A DNA stretch of 64,000 nt from Aureimonas psammosilenae (GCF_009176975.1 NZ_WEZG01000014.1:1-64000), one strand, 5' to 3'; positions 8,604-17,495 are shown, numbered from the stretch's first letter. The notes: generated by a model from the letters alone, not told the origin. Numbers and translations: made by a program.

Positions 8604-10139
8604 ATGACGTCTGGATATGTTGGCTGTCTCGCCGGTGGGGGCGAGTGCGGAGAACTGCTCCGCAAGATCGACTGGGCGAGGAACCCGCTGGGATCGCCCG
8701 AGACCTGGCCGATCGCGCTCCAGTCTGCCGTTCGGATGTTGCTGCACTCGCGCTTCGGCATGATGGTGCATTGGGGGCCGGACCTCGTCACTTTCTACAA
8801 CGATGCCTACGCGCCGAGCCTTGGCACCAAGCACCCCGGTCAACTCGGACGTCGGGCCAAAGAATGGTGGTCGGAAATGTGGGACGATCTCGCCCCGATC
8901 TTCGAGACCGTCCGGCGCGGTGAAGCATTCTATGTCGAGAACGCTGCGTACCACCCCGACCGGGCGCACGGCCGCCAGACGGCTTACTTCACGCACTGCC
9001 ATAGTCCGTTGTGGGGTGACACCGGCGAGATCGAAGGCGTGTTCCTCGTCGTCACCGAGACCACGCGTCAGGTGGTGGCGGAAGCCGAGCTGAAAGCGCT
9101 CAACGTCGATTTGAAGCTCCAGGCCGACACGAACGCGCAGGACCGCGACCGGATCTGGAACCTCAGCGTCGATCTCCTCGGTGTTGCAGATTTCGACGGC
9201 GTCTGGCTGAACGTCAGCCCGGCCTGGACGACGGTGCTGGGCTGGAACGCTGCCGAGGTTGTCGGGCGCACATCGCAATGGCTGGAGCATCCCGACGACC
9301 AGGCGAAGACCCAAGCCGAGATCAAGCGACTAGCCAAGGGGGCGACCACCTGGGAGTTCACGAACCGCTTCCGCACGCAGGACGGTACGTATCGGACGCT
9401 GTCCTGGCGGGCCGTCCCCACGGATGGCCTTCTCTACTGCGTCGCCCGCGACGTCACCGCCGAGCTGGCGCAGACCTCGCGCAACGATGCTCTGAACGAG
9501 GCGCTCGGGCTTGCCAACCAGGAGCTCCTTGACCAGCGCGAGGCGGACCGGGTGCGTCAGGTTCTGCAACGCGAACTTTCTCACCGCCTCAAGAACTCGT
9601 TCGCCATGGTGCAGGCGATCGTCTCGCAGAGCGTCCGTAACAGCCCGTCCGCTGCGGACGCGGGCAAGGCAATCACAGCCCGCGTCCAGGCGCTCTCGAA
9701 CGCGCAGGATATCTTGGTGCGGGCTCTCAATGAGGGTGCGGACGTCGCGGAGGTTATCACGACGTCGCTGCGACCCCATGTCGGTGCTGATCACGCTCAG
9801 GTTTCGATGGAAGGTCCACCCGCCTTCCTGTCGGCGCAGCAGGGAATGGGGCTGGCGCTCGCGGTTCACGAACTTGCCACCAATGCGGCGAAGTACGGCG
9901 GCCTGTCCGTTCCGAACGGGCGTATCGTCGTGCAGTGGTATCTAACGGACGACAACTTCTGCCTTCTTTGGATTGAGAAGGGCGGACCTCCTGTGACGCT
10001 ACCTGAACGGCAGGGCTTTGGCTCGCGTCTCCTGACGCGCATCGTCCCGAGCTACTTCACGGGCAACGCGAGCCTCGCCTACGCACCGGATGGCGTTCGA
10101 TACGAACTGAACGGCACCATTGCCGACGATCGGCGCTAG
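8604..10139 (+). CDS. PAS-domain HWE-family sensor histidine kinase
   Basis: About 511 residues from the preferred ATG at 8604 (in-frame alternatives at 8480 and 8385; the latter lies in the repeat). Order: an N-terminal sensor region beginning GGGECGELLRKIDW, a PAS domain around LLGVADFDGVWLNVSPAWTT, then the HWE kinase core. The core has the phosphoacceptor histidine in ELSHRLKNSFAMVQAIVSQS, the N-box HELATNAAKYG and the diagnostic LLWIEKGGPPV (W-x-E-x-G-G-P). No membrane helix is evident, so it is probably cytoplasmic. Its stop codon overlaps that of a convergent single-domain response regulator, its likely partner. Confidence 0.92.
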   Translation: MTSGYVGCLAGGGECGELLRKIDWARNPLGSPETWPIALQSAVRMLLHSRFGMMVHWGPDLVTFYNDAYAPSLGTKHPGQLGRRAKEWWSEMWDDLAPIFETVRRGEAFYVENAAYHPDRAHGRQTAYFTHCHSPLWGDTGEIEGVFLVVTETTRQVVAEAELKALNVDLKLQADTNAQDRDRIWNLSVDLLGVADFDGVWLNVSPAWTTVLGWNAAEVVGRTSQWLEHPDDQAKTQAEIKRLAKGATTWEFTNRFRTQDGTYRTLSWRAVPTDGLLYCVARDVTAELAQTSRNDALNEALGLANQELLDQREADRVRQVLQRELSHRLKNSFAMVQAIVSQSVRNSPSAADAGKAITARVQALSNAQDILVRALNEGADVAEVITTSLRPHVGADHAQVSMEGPPAFLSAQQGMGLALAVHELATNAAKYGGLSVPNGRIVVQWYLTDDNFCLLWIEKGGPPVTLPERQGFGSRLLTRIVPSYFTGNASLAYAPDGVRYELNGTIADDRR

Positions 10140-10492
10140 GCGGATCGCAAAGCCGCGAGAACGGCGTCGGCATTATAAGGTTTACCGATGAAGCCGATCG
10201 GCGCCCAGTCGAGAGCGAGCGCCATCACCTTTTCGGTGATGTTGGCGCTGACGAACAGCGACGCAACGTCGTGATCGGCCCGGAGCCGCCGTGCGGTTTC
10301 CAGACCGCTGTCGCCGCCTGCGAGACGGATGTCGATGATAGCGACATCGACCCGTGCGCCGGCTGCCATTCTGAGAGCTCGTGTCATGGTCGCCGCGATG
10401 CCCACGACCTCATACCCTTCGTCTTCGACGATCGCCTCGAGTTCATGAGCGATCAGTGGCTCGTTTTCGACGATCAGGATGCGGTGTGGCAT
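10136..10492 (-). CDS. Single-domain response regulator
   Basis: 118 residues from MPHRILIVENEP. It is a CheY-like receiver with the acidic pocket at E9/E11, phosphoacceptor D54 (IIDIRLAGG) and the conserved lysine in GFIGKPY. It has no output domain. The frame is open to 10555, but MPHRIL is the family start. Convergent with the HWE kinase; the two TAG/TAG stop codons share bases (10136-10139). Such receiver-only proteins often act in phosphorelays, for example on general stress response; that is inference here. Confidence 0.92.
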   Translation of the reverse strand: MPHRILIVENEPLIAHELEAIVEDEGYEVVGIAATMTRALRMAAGARVDVAIIDIRLAGGDSGLETARRLRADHDVASLFVSANITEKVMALALDWAPIGFIGKPYNADAVLAALRSA

Positions 10493-10626
10493 ATGCGGCT
10501 CCCGTTGCGGAGGAGCGAACGCCGTTCGACCGTCCAGTCGAGTTAGCGCGTTCACACTGCGAGGGAATGATCTCGGCTGAACGGCTGCTTTCGGAAAGCC
10601 GTCTTACGGGTCGGTACGACGGGGAT

Positions 10627-10693
10627 GGGTCGAAACCCGTCCGACCGCTTTCGGGCGTCAGCTTCCACGACTGCCCGAGACCGGACGGGGTGG
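10627..10693 (+). repeat. Interspersed hairpin repeat, copy 3
   Basis: Best-preserved copy: GGTCGAAACCCGTCCGACCG, CTTTCGGGCGTCAGCTTCCA, then GAGACCGGACGGGGTGG. It lies between the response regulator and the metallophosphoesterase. Confidence 0.8.
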
Positions 10694-10802
10694 TTTTCTG
10701 CTTGTCGGCTTTCGGGACGAGTTGGGCGAAAGCTGCCGTCGGCGGAGAGCCCTGGCTTCCCCCGCAAGCGTTTGCCACGAGAACCGGAGATCGTCCGGAG
10801 GG

Positions 10803-11954
10803 TCAGGGAATGGCACCGACATTGTCTTGCGACCGATTTTCTTTCCGGCGAAGGGTTACGAGAGTGAGTTCCGACGGCACGCCCAACCGCAAGGCGAACC
10901 CGGGCCAGAGCGCCGTGCCGTTGTTGGCGTAGAGGGTCATGCCATCGACCTCGTAGCGCCCCGAGACGTAGCCGCCGTTCGCCCGGGCGATGATGCGGTC
11001 GAGGCCGCGGATCATTCCGCCGTGCGTGTGGCCGGAGAGTTGCAACGCCACGCCCCGTCCTGCTGCCTCGCGCGCATTCTTCGGTTGATGGTCGAGAAGA
11101 ACGACGGGGACGCCCGGCGGCGTGCCGGCAAGCGCTGTGTTCAGGTCCGCAGGCGCGTCGCCGGTCTCGGATGCGGAAAGGTCCGTCACGCCCGCCAGGA
11201 CGAGACGCTCGCCATCTCGGATCAGGAGGGTATGGGCGTTGACCAGCGGACGCAGGCCTAAGCTGGCGAGATGGCGCATCCTCGCGTCATAGCCGAAGAA
11301 GTATTCGTGGTTGCCCGGGACGAACCATACGCCATCGGGCGCCGCAAGGTCACGCAGAGGCGCAACGTCACGCTGTCGGGCGGCAACCGTTCCGTCGATG
11401 AAGTCGCCGGTGACGACGATCAGGTCGGCACCCAACGCGTTGGTGGTGCGCACGACGTCGCGCGCCCAGCCTTCCGGAAACAGGCGGCTGATGTGCAGGT
11501 CGGTAAGCTGGACGAGGCGATAGCCCTCGAAGGCGGCAGGCAGTCCGGGTATCTCGACGGTGAGGTCCTGCACGGGCGGCACCCGCACCGCCTGCGCGAC
11601 GCCGATTGCGGCCAGGATCGCGGCAAGCCCACCCGCCGCATAGCGCAACGACGCCGGGATCGTCGTGACGCACTGGCGTACCATCGACACCGAAAGCGAT
11701 CCCAGATCGATCGCAAGCTGGAGCACGGCGAGCAAGAGGATCGTGCCAAAGGCCCAGTTGAACAGGAGAACGATCGGACGGGGGAACTCCGGCGCGAACA
11801 CGGAGCCGGACGAAAGGCGGCTCCACAGGTGGTACTGCGAGGCCACCAGCATCGCCGCTCCCAGCACCAGCTTGAACAGGAGGGGCCAGGGCAGCGGAGC
11901 CACGAAGCGGGTCACTACATAGAGGCAGGGTACAGAGAAGATCAGGTGAAGCAT
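10803..11954 (-). CDS. Membrane-anchored metallophosphoesterase
   Basis: 383 residues. Residues 1-150 hold about four membrane helices. The rest is a calcineurin-like phosphoesterase with all metal motifs: QLTDLHISR, VVTGDFIDG, FVPGNHEYFFG and LSGHTHGGM. This is the YkuE/YaeI-like family, which acts on the periplasmic face or on lipid-linked substrates. The ATG at 11954 starts the first helix; a longer open frame running to 13076 is a shadow of the next gene. It follows the monooxygenase gene by 11 bases and is probably the last gene of that operon. Confidence 0.9.
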   Translation of the reverse strand: MLHLIFSVPCLYVVTRFVAPLPWPLLFKLVLGAAMLVASQYHLWSRLSSGSVFAPEFPRPIVLLFNWAFGTILLLAVLQLAIDLGSLSVSMVRQCVTTIPASLRYAAGGLAAILAAIGVAQAVRVPPVQDLTVEIPGLPAAFEGYRLVQLTDLHISRLFPEGWARDVVRTTNALGADLIVVTGDFIDGTVAARQRDVAPLRDLAAPDGVWFVPGNHEYFFGYDARMRHLASLGLRPLVNAHTLLIRDGERLVLAGVTDLSASETGDAPADLNTALAGTPPGVPVVLLDHQPKNAREAAGRGVALQLSGHTHGGMIRGLDRIIARANGGYVSGRYEVDGMTLYANNGTALWPGFALRLGVPSELTLVTLRRKENRSQDNVGAIP

Positions 11955-11965
11955 ACGGACGGGAC

Positions 11966-13651
11966 CTACGATCTCGCCATCGGGACGGCGAACGTCGCGA
12001 CGTGATCGACCAGTGCCGACAGGTCGTTGAAGTCGCCCCGGAACGACAGATGCCCATCGGGACGCACCAAGAGAATGGCAGGCGCCCCGATAAGGCCGAG
12101 CGCCTGGTGGACGACCTGATCGAGGTCCCATGCCGCCCGCATCTGCGGTTCGTCGCCGGTAGAGATCAGGTCGGCGACGACCAGCAGGGGGCGCACCCAA
12201 TCGTATGACGAGAAGGCATCCGCTGCCGCGGCCAGATGCGGATGGGTCTCGCGATCGCCGCCGTCGAGCAGGAGGAGGCGCCAACCCCAACTCCGCCCGT
12301 CGGGATTGCGGATCTGATCGAACAGCGTGGTGGCTTCCCCGCCGTTCAGCACGAGCGGCGCGTCCGGCACCCGGTCGCCCGCACGGGTCGAGCCGACATG
12401 GCGCGGATCGAGACGCGCGAAGCGGTCTTCGCTCAGCCGGCTGTCTCGGTAGGTGAGGTCGAGCTGCGCCAGATCGCTGCCGCCGAACACGTAGTCGGCG
12501 ACCTGCGGCACGGCGCCCGCAATCGCGCCCAGCACCGCGTCGGCCGCGCGGCCGCGCCCCATGAGCTGCCGGAAGCCGCGCACCTGCTGCGCGTCGAGCC
12601 GGCGGTTGGCCGCATGTCTCTCCTCGGCGTAGTTGTCGAGCAGCGTAGGCGTCGCCGCGCCCGCCAACACCATGGCGAGCCGCCAGCCGAGCGAGACGGC
12701 ATCGATGAAGCCGGAGTTCATGCCCTGCCCGCCGATCGGCAGGTTGGCATGCGCGGCGTCGCCCACCAGGAACACCCGCCCCGCCCCATAGCTCGGCGCG
12801 ACGCCGTGACGGAACGTGCCGTGGGACACCCAGGTCGGGTCGGCGATGTCGAAGGTCGCGTCGCCCGTCACCTCGCGGCCTCGCGCCACCATCTCTTCGC
12901 GCGTCGGGTCGCGCGCCGGCATCGCCTCCTCGCTTTCCAAGAGGAACAGGCGGTACTGATCCTTCCACACCGGCAGCACGCCGGCAAAGCCGTGCGGAAA
13001 CAGGAAGAAGAAGGCGGTGTCGCGCTCGATCGGGCGACGCCACGTCAGCGTCCCGTCGATCTGACGGATCGCCCAACCGGGCAGGTCCTGCGCCTCGAAG
13101 TCGAGCCCGACCGCCTTGCGCACCGCACCCTTCACCCCGTCGGCCCCGACGAGGTAGCGGCAGCGCAACGTCATCGCCTCGCCGGACGCGTCGCCATCCT
13201 CGTCGACCGGGACAACCGTCACGGCCACGCCGTCAGCGTCCTGATCGATGCCGCGGACCTCGTGCGAATGCTCAATATGGTGGCCGCCCGCCTTGAGGTG
13301 ATCGGAGAGTTCCGCCTCGATCGTGCCCTGGTTGGAGAACAGGACGTCCGGATAGGGGGACGGCAGGTCGCGCGTGCTCTGTCGGTGGATCGGTCGCCCG
13401 TCGAGCATGTACTGCGTGTAGGGCGCGACGTAGCTGGTCTTCGCCAGAGTGTCGCGCACGCCGATCGAGGCGAGCAGCTCCTGCGCTCGGGCGATGACGT
13501 TGTGTCCTTTCGATGCGCCCGAAATGCCGGGCGCACGCTCGAAGATGCGGAACGCAACGCCGTGGCGGGCGAGCGCGCAGGCGGTAGCGAGGCCGACGGG
13601 CCCCGCGCCGACGATGACGACGTCGGTGTCGAAGGACGCGGTGATGGTCAT
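11966..13651 (-). CDS. FAD-dependent aromatic monooxygenase (PHBH/PheA-TfdB family)
   Basis: 561 residues. The N-terminus has the FAD dinucleotide-binding motif (VVIVGAGPVGLATACALARH), the middle YLVGADGVKGAVRKAVG, and the second FAD motif is RVFLVGDAAHANLPIGGQGM. The last 170 residues form the thioredoxin-like C-terminal domain of phenol hydroxylase-like enzymes. It would hydroxylate an aromatic or polyketide-like substrate using NAD(P)H and oxygen. It overlaps the upstream aldo/keto reductase by 4 bases. A TetR regulator diverges from that reductase, so the pair probably detoxifies or degrades an aromatic inducer. Confidence 0.93.
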   Translation of the reverse strand: MTITASFDTDVVIVGAGPVGLATACALARHGVAFRIFERAPGISGASKGHNVIARAQELLASIGVRDTLAKTSYVAPYTQYMLDGRPIHRQSTRDLPSPYPDVLFSNQGTIEAELSDHLKAGGHHIEHSHEVRGIDQDADGVAVTVVPVDEDGDASGEAMTLRCRYLVGADGVKGAVRKAVGLDFEAQDLPGWAIRQIDGTLTWRRPIERDTAFFFLFPHGFAGVLPVWKDQYRLFLLESEEAMPARDPTREEMVARGREVTGDATFDIADPTWVSHGTFRHGVAPSYGAGRVFLVGDAAHANLPIGGQGMNSGFIDAVSLGWRLAMVLAGAATPTLLDNYAEERHAANRRLDAQQVRGFRQLMGRGRAADAVLGAIAGAVPQVADYVFGGSDLAQLDLTYRDSRLSEDRFARLDPRHVGSTRAGDRVPDAPLVLNGGEATTLFDQIRNPDGRSWGWRLLLLDGGDRETHPHLAAAADAFSSYDWVRPLLVVADLISTGDEPQMRAAWDLDQVVHQALGLIGAPAILLVRPDGHLSFRGDFNDLSALVDHVATFAVPMARS

Positions 13652-14694
13652 TCGCCCCCCGGCAAGGCGCCGGTCGCCAGGAGCGACGCCCGTGCCGCGC
13701 TACCCTGCGCCAGCATCCAGCCGGGATATTCCGGGTTCGGCCCCGCGATCCCACCGAGCGTCTCAATCTCCTCACCGGACAGTTCGACCGAGGTCGCCCT
13801 CAAGTTGGCGTCGAGTTGCTCGACGCTCTTCACCCCGGTGATGATGCTGGCGACCGCGGGCTGCCGGCGCAGCCAGGCGAGCGCGACCGCCTCCAGCGAG
13901 GTCTCGTGCGCCGTCGCGATCGGCTCCATCGCGTCGAGCAGCTTGGCCCCCCGCATCTCGTCCACCGGCGGGAAGGGAATGGTCTTGCGCCGGCCGCCTT
14001 CGAGGCCGTTCCGGTACTTGCCGGTCAGGTAGCCGCCCGCGAGCGGGCTGAACGCGATCAGGCTCAGGCCGTGGTGCTCCAGCGCCGGCAAGACGTCGCG
14101 CTCGATCTCGCGGCCGACGAGCGAGTAGTAGCCCTGGTAGCTCGCGAACCGGGCAGCGCCGGTCCGCTCGGTGAGCCCAAGCGCGGTGGCGACCTGCCAA
14201 GCCGCCCAGTTGGACACACCGAGGTAGCGCACGAGGCCGCGGCGAACGAGATCATCGAGGGCGGCGACCGTTTCCTCGACCGGCGTCGCCGGATCCCAGC
14301 CGTGCATCTGATAGAGATCCACATGGTCGGTGCCGAGCCGCTTCAAGCTCGCCTCCACCGCATCGACGATATGCTTGCGCGAGCCGCCCGCGTCGTTCGG
14401 ACCCGGCCCCGTCGGGTGCTCGAACTTCGTCGCCAGCACGATGTCCTTACGCCTGATCCCGAGGTTGCGGATCGCCCGTCCGACGATCTCCTCCGACTGC
14501 CCTTCCGCATAGACGTCGGCGGTGTCGATGAAGTTGACGCCGGCATCTACGGCGCGGCTGAGGATGGCCTCCACCGCGTCCTGGCCGACACCGCTGGCGG
14601 CTGCGTATCGTCCCTTGGACTGGCCGAAGGTCATCGTGCCGAGGCACAGTTCGGAAACAAACAGGCCGGTGCGGCCGAGACGATTGTAGCGCAT
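13648..14694 (-). CDS. Aldo/keto reductase
   Basis: 348 residues from MRYNRLGRTGLFVSELCLGT. The catalytic tetrad is visible in IDTADVYAEG (Asp and Tyr), LATKFEH (Lys) and YQMHGWD (His). The NADPH-binding C-terminal loop includes SIITGVKSVEQLDANL. The open frame extends to 14931 but runs into the divergent regulator. First gene of the minus-strand operon with the FAD monooxygenase and the phosphoesterase, reading away from a TetR gene across a short gap containing a palindrome. Confidence 0.93.
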   Translation of the reverse strand: MRYNRLGRTGLFVSELCLGTMTFGQSKGRYAAASGVGQDAVEAILSRAVDAGVNFIDTADVYAEGQSEEIVGRAIRNLGIRRKDIVLATKFEHPTGPGPNDAGGSRKHIVDAVEASLKRLGTDHVDLYQMHGWDPATPVEETVAALDDLVRRGLVRYLGVSNWAAWQVATALGLTERTGAARFASYQGYYSLVGREIERDVLPALEHHGLSLIAFSPLAGGYLTGKYRNGLEGGRRKTIPFPPVDEMRGAKLLDAMEPIATAHETSLEAVALAWLRRQPAVASIITGVKSVEQLDANLRATSVELSGEEIETLGGIAGPNPEYPGWMLAQGSAARASLLATGALPGGE

Positions 14695-14738
14695 GACGAT
14701 CCTCCTGCGTGATGGGACCAGAACATGAAACGGACTTG

Positions 14739-14754
14739 TTGGTTCCGGAACTAA
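14739..14754. promoter_or_regulatory. Palindrome TTGGTTCCGGAACTAA, candidate TetR operator
   Basis: GTTCCGGAAC is a perfect 10-bp palindrome, extended to 16 bp with one mismatch. It lies midway between the divergent aldo/keto reductase (start 14694) and TetR gene (start 14771), where an autoregulating TetR repressor would bind. Assignment to that protein is inference. Confidence 0.6.
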
Positions 14755-14770
14755 ATGGTATCGATTGGGA

Positions 14771-15430
14771 ATGTCAATGATCGAACAGGACCAAAACCCA
14801 TCACGTGGAGGCCGTAAGCGGGACGCTTCGCGCGACTCCGCGATCCTCCATGCCGCGATCGACACGCTGGGCGAGGTGGGCTTCGAGCGGATGACGATGG
14901 ACATGGTCGCGGCGCGGGCCGGTGCCGGCAAGGCGACCGTCTACCGCCGCTGGCCGTCCAAGGAGGCGCTGGTGCTCGATGCGGTCGCGCAAACGAAGCG
15001 CGATCAGGTCGACCTCGATCAACTGCCCGATACCGGTTCGTTCCGCGGCGATATGCTGGCGCTGTTCCGGCCGAAGTCGGTGGCCGAAACCGAGCGCAAG
15101 CTGCGCGCCATGGCGGGGGTCGCGACGCTGCTCTCGTTCGAGCCGGGCTTAAGCGATGCCGCCTCGGACGCCCTGGTCGGGCCTTGGGTCGCCGCCAACC
15201 GGATCCTGATGGAACGGGCCGTGACGCGCGGCGAGGCGAGCGCGTCGGCGCCGATCGACACGCTGGCGACCATCATTCCCTCGCTGGGGGCCTTCCGCTC
15301 GCTCGTGCAGCGCCAGGCATTCGACCGCGCCTTTCTCGAAGCCATGCTCGACGACGTCGTCCTGCCCGCCCTCGGCATACGAACGGAGGCGCCGTCGAAA
15401 CCCGTTTCCCCAGACCTTCCGAAGGAGTGA
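14771..15430 (+). CDS. TetR/AcrR-family transcriptional regulator
   Basis: About 219 residues. The N-terminal helix-turn-helix is RDSAILHAAIDTLGEVGFER with MTMDMVAARAGAGKATVYRRW following, and an effector-binding domain with a typical TetR_C layout follows. A TTG at 14765 and ATG at 14777 are alternative starts. It diverges from the aldo/keto reductase-monooxygenase operon and is followed in the same direction by DUF1761 and YdeI-like genes, so it may repress both units. Confidence 0.9.
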   Translation: MSMIEQDQNPSRGGRKRDASRDSAILHAAIDTLGEVGFERMTMDMVAARAGAGKATVYRRWPSKEALVLDAVAQTKRDQVDLDQLPDTGSFRGDMLALFRPKSVAETERKLRAMAGVATLLSFEPGLSDAASDALVGPWVAANRILMERAVTRGEASASAPIDTLATIIPSLGAFRSLVQRQAFDRAFLEAMLDDVVLPALGIRTEAPSKPVSPDLPKE

Positions 15431-15435
15431 GCTCC

Positions 15436-15852
15436 GTGTCCCTCTTGTCTCAGCCGATCAATTGGATCGGCATCCTCGCCGCCGCGGTTGCGGTGATGGT
15501 GCTCGGGTGGGTCTGGTTCGCGGCGTTGTTCGCCCGCGCCTATGCGAGCGTCCTCGACCGGCCCTTCGAGCCGGGCGCGAAGATGCCGCCGCTCTTCATC
15601 GCCGGGCCCTCGCTCTGCATGCTCGTCACGACCGTCGCGAGCGCCTTCCTGATGCCGGCGGTGGGCGTCGCGACGCTGCCGGGGGCGATCGGGTTCGGGA
15701 CGTTGGTCGGGGTCGGCTATCTCGGCTCGACGGCGGTCAACATGGCGATCAATCCGCTGGTGTCCCGGCCGCTCGCCTACGGGCTCCTCAGCGCGAGCTA
15801 CTTCGTGGTCGCCAGCATCCTCATCAGCATCGTCCTGTTCCTGGTCGGATGA
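15436..15852 (+). CDS. DUF1761 domain membrane protein
   Basis: 138 residues starting at a GTG with AAGGAG upstream, 5 bases after the TetR stop. Four predicted membrane helices: INWIGILAAAVAVMVLGWVW, PSLCMLVTTVASAFLM, GFGTLVGVGYLGSTAVNMAI and a last one ending ILISIVLFLVG. This matches the DUF1761 family (LGxxWY..LF...W near the N-terminus). Function unknown. Its stop overlaps the next ATG by 4 bases. Confidence 0.82.
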   Translation: MSLLSQPINWIGILAAAVAVMVLGWVWFAALFARAYASVLDRPFEPGAKMPPLFIAGPSLCMLVTTVASAFLMPAVGVATLPGAIGFGTLVGVGYLGSTAVNMAINPLVSRPLAYGLLSASYFVVASILISIVLFLVG

Positions 15853-16421
15853 GCGATGTGGTCGCGCCCCATATCAAGGCCGGACTGCCGGTGCTCCTGT
15901 TCCCGGACGCAGCCGCCTTCGCGCGGTGGCTGGAGGATACGGATCAGGCGGCGCGTGGCGCATGGCTCCTGTTCGCCAAGAAGGGCACGGACGCCAGCAG
16001 CCTGTCCCGGCAGGACGCGATTGACGCCGCGCTGTGCGAGGGCTGGATCGACGGGCAGAGCGCGACGTGGGACGAGCGCTTCTTTCTTCTCCGCTTCACG
16101 CCGCGTCGCCCGCGGGGGCGGTGGTCGCAGGTCAACCGGCAGCGAGCCTTGCAGCTGATCGAGGCCGGACGGATGCGGGACGCGGGTCTGGCCGAGGTCC
16201 TTGCGGCGCAGCGGGACGGCCGCTGGGACGCCGCCTACCCGCCCTCCAGCACCGCCGTGCCGCCGCCCGATCTTCAGGCTGCGCTCGACGGCGACCCGGC
16301 GGCCGCCGCGCGGTTCGCCGCGATGCCCAAACCTGAGCGCTATGCGCTGATCCTCAAGCTCACGAACGCCAGGCTGGCGACGACGCGCGAGCGCTGCATC
16401 GCCGGGTTCCTGGCTGGATGA
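15849..16421 (+). CDS. YdeI/OmpD-associated family protein
   Basis: 190 residues. It has the YdeI-type layout: FARWLEDTDQAARGAWLLFAKKG, then DAIDAALCEGWIDGQ, RFTPRRPRGRWSQVNR, and a C-terminal Ala-rich segment ending LTNARLATTRERCI. Members are small cytoplasmic proteins linked to stress and antimicrobial-peptide resistance, with no proven biochemistry. It overlaps DUF1761 by ATGA and is probably the end of the tetR-led transcript. Confidence 0.88.
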   Translation: MSDVVAPHIKAGLPVLLFPDAAAFARWLEDTDQAARGAWLLFAKKGTDASSLSRQDAIDAALCEGWIDGQSATWDERFFLLRFTPRRPRGRWSQVNRQRALQLIEAGRMRDAGLAEVLAAQRDGRWDAAYPPSSTAVPPPDLQAALDGDPAAAARFAAMPKPERYALILKLTNARLATTRERCIAGFLAG

Positions 16422-16459
16422 AGGGCTGGCATTCGAATGGATGCGGAGGCCGACGAGGA

Positions 16460-16906
16460 TCAGCGCGTCGCGGCGGCAAGGCCGAGGCCGGCCGATGCGA
16501 GCGCCAAGGCGATCCGGATCCAGTGCATGGCGAGCCAGGCGTCGATGCGTTCGGGAACGTCGCGGAGTGCGATGGTACCCTCGTTGAACGTCGCGTTGAT
16601 CGGTAGGAAGTAGGCCATCGTCAGAGCTAGAAGCGCGACGATGCAGGCGAGGGCCGCCAACCAGAGCGCGCGCGCGGTGGTGTCGGCCCAGCACAGAACG
16701 AGCGACCCGACGAGACCGAGCAGCGTCGGCGCGACCACGAGGGGGATCGTTCGCGCGATGACGCCGCTGTTGGCGGCAAACCACGCGAGGAACTCGGCAG
16801 GCGGGAGGCTGCGCCAGTAGGTGCCGAGGATCAGCGCGATGGCGAGCATCACGCCCGCGAAGAGCGCCGATCCGGCAACGGCGAGGAACTGGAACGGAAG
16901 CAGCAT
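16460..16906 (-). CDS. DUF1772-like membrane protein
   Basis: About 148 residues with four hydrophobic helices (starting MLLPFQFLAVAGSALFAGVM). It also has the family-type LPINATFNEGTIALRDVPERIDAW and the conserved MHWIRIAL near the end. The ATG at 16906 has GGAGG 8 bases upstream; in-frame ATGs further upstream lie within the operator region and lack a ribosome site. Function unknown. It diverges from a MarR gene with two operator-like palindromes between, so it is probably that regulator's target. Confidence 0.8.
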   Translation of the reverse strand: MLLPFQFLAVAGSALFAGVMLAIALILGTYWRSLPPAEFLAWFAANSGVIARTIPLVVAPTLLGLVGSLVLCWADTTARALWLAALACIVALLALTMAYFLPINATFNEGTIALRDVPERIDAWLAMHWIRIALALASAGLGLAAATR

Positions 16907-16932
16907 GGAGCGATCCTCCGGAAGAGCCATAT

Positions 16933-16978
16933 TTGACATCATGATGCCAACATGCTGGAATTGACATCTTGATGTCAA
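16933..16978. promoter_or_regulatory. Two TTGACATC-N2-GATGTCAA palindromes, candidate MarR operators
   Basis: TTGACATCATGATGCCAA (16933-16950) and the perfect TTGACATCTTGATGTCAA (16961-16978) are 28 bp apart centre to centre, between the divergent DUF1772 and MarR genes. The second includes the MarR start codon region. The spacing and 18-bp symmetry fit dimeric MarR proteins. Confidence 0.75.
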
Positions 16979-17472
16979 CTGCCAGCGATGCTGCCATGCC
17001 TTCTGATTCCCGCGCCGCTCAAACCTTGATGGATCTAGTTCTCACCCTTTTCCGGGTGAACAATGCCATGCTGGTATGGGGCGACCGGTTGGTGCAGCCC
17101 TTCGGGCTGACGAGTGCACGGTGGCAGGTCATGGGAGCGATCGCCTATGCCGACCAGCCCCGCCCCGTGGCATGGCTGGCCCGCGACCTCGGCGCCAACC
17201 GGCAGAACGTCCAGCGGATCGTGAACGAGCTGGAGAAGGAAGGGCTGGTCGTCTTCCAGAGCAATCCTCGCCACAAGCGGGCGCAGCTCGTGGTCCTGAC
17301 GGCTTCCGGAAGAGCAGCCTACGAGCAAGCGGTTGAAGTCTGGTACCGCGCCGCCGACGAACTGGCGATGGGGCTCTCGCAGGAGGAACTGGCCATGAGC
17401 GTCCAAGTTCTGCGAACGATCCGCAGCAGGTTGACCGCGGACGATGCGGCGGAGGGAGGCGAGGCGAGGTGA
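16972..17472 (+). CDS. MarR-family transcriptional regulator
   Basis: About 166 residues. The winged helix runs from LTSARWQVMGAIAYADQPRP through DLGANRQNVQRIVNELEKEG to the wing FQSNPRHKRAQLVVLT, flanked by dimerisation helices. Starts at 16972 and 16996 are both possible; the first overlaps the palindromic operator, so repression could block initiation directly. It divergently faces the DUF1772 gene. Confidence 0.9.
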   Translation: MSTASDAAMPSDSRAAQTLMDLVLTLFRVNNAMLVWGDRLVQPFGLTSARWQVMGAIAYADQPRPVAWLARDLGANRQNVQRIVNELEKEGLVVFQSNPRHKRAQLVVLTASGRAAYEQAVEVWYRAADELAMGLSQEELAMSVQVLRTIRSRLTADDAAEGGEAR

Positions 17473-17495
17473 CGTCTGCCTTGAGGTCGGTCCGG

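Noticed and set aside
11955-13076. Upstream extension of the metallophosphoesterase frame (757 codons in all)
   Set aside because: The extension is antisense-frame shadow of the FAD monooxygenase; the phosphoesterase starts at its first membrane helix at 11954.
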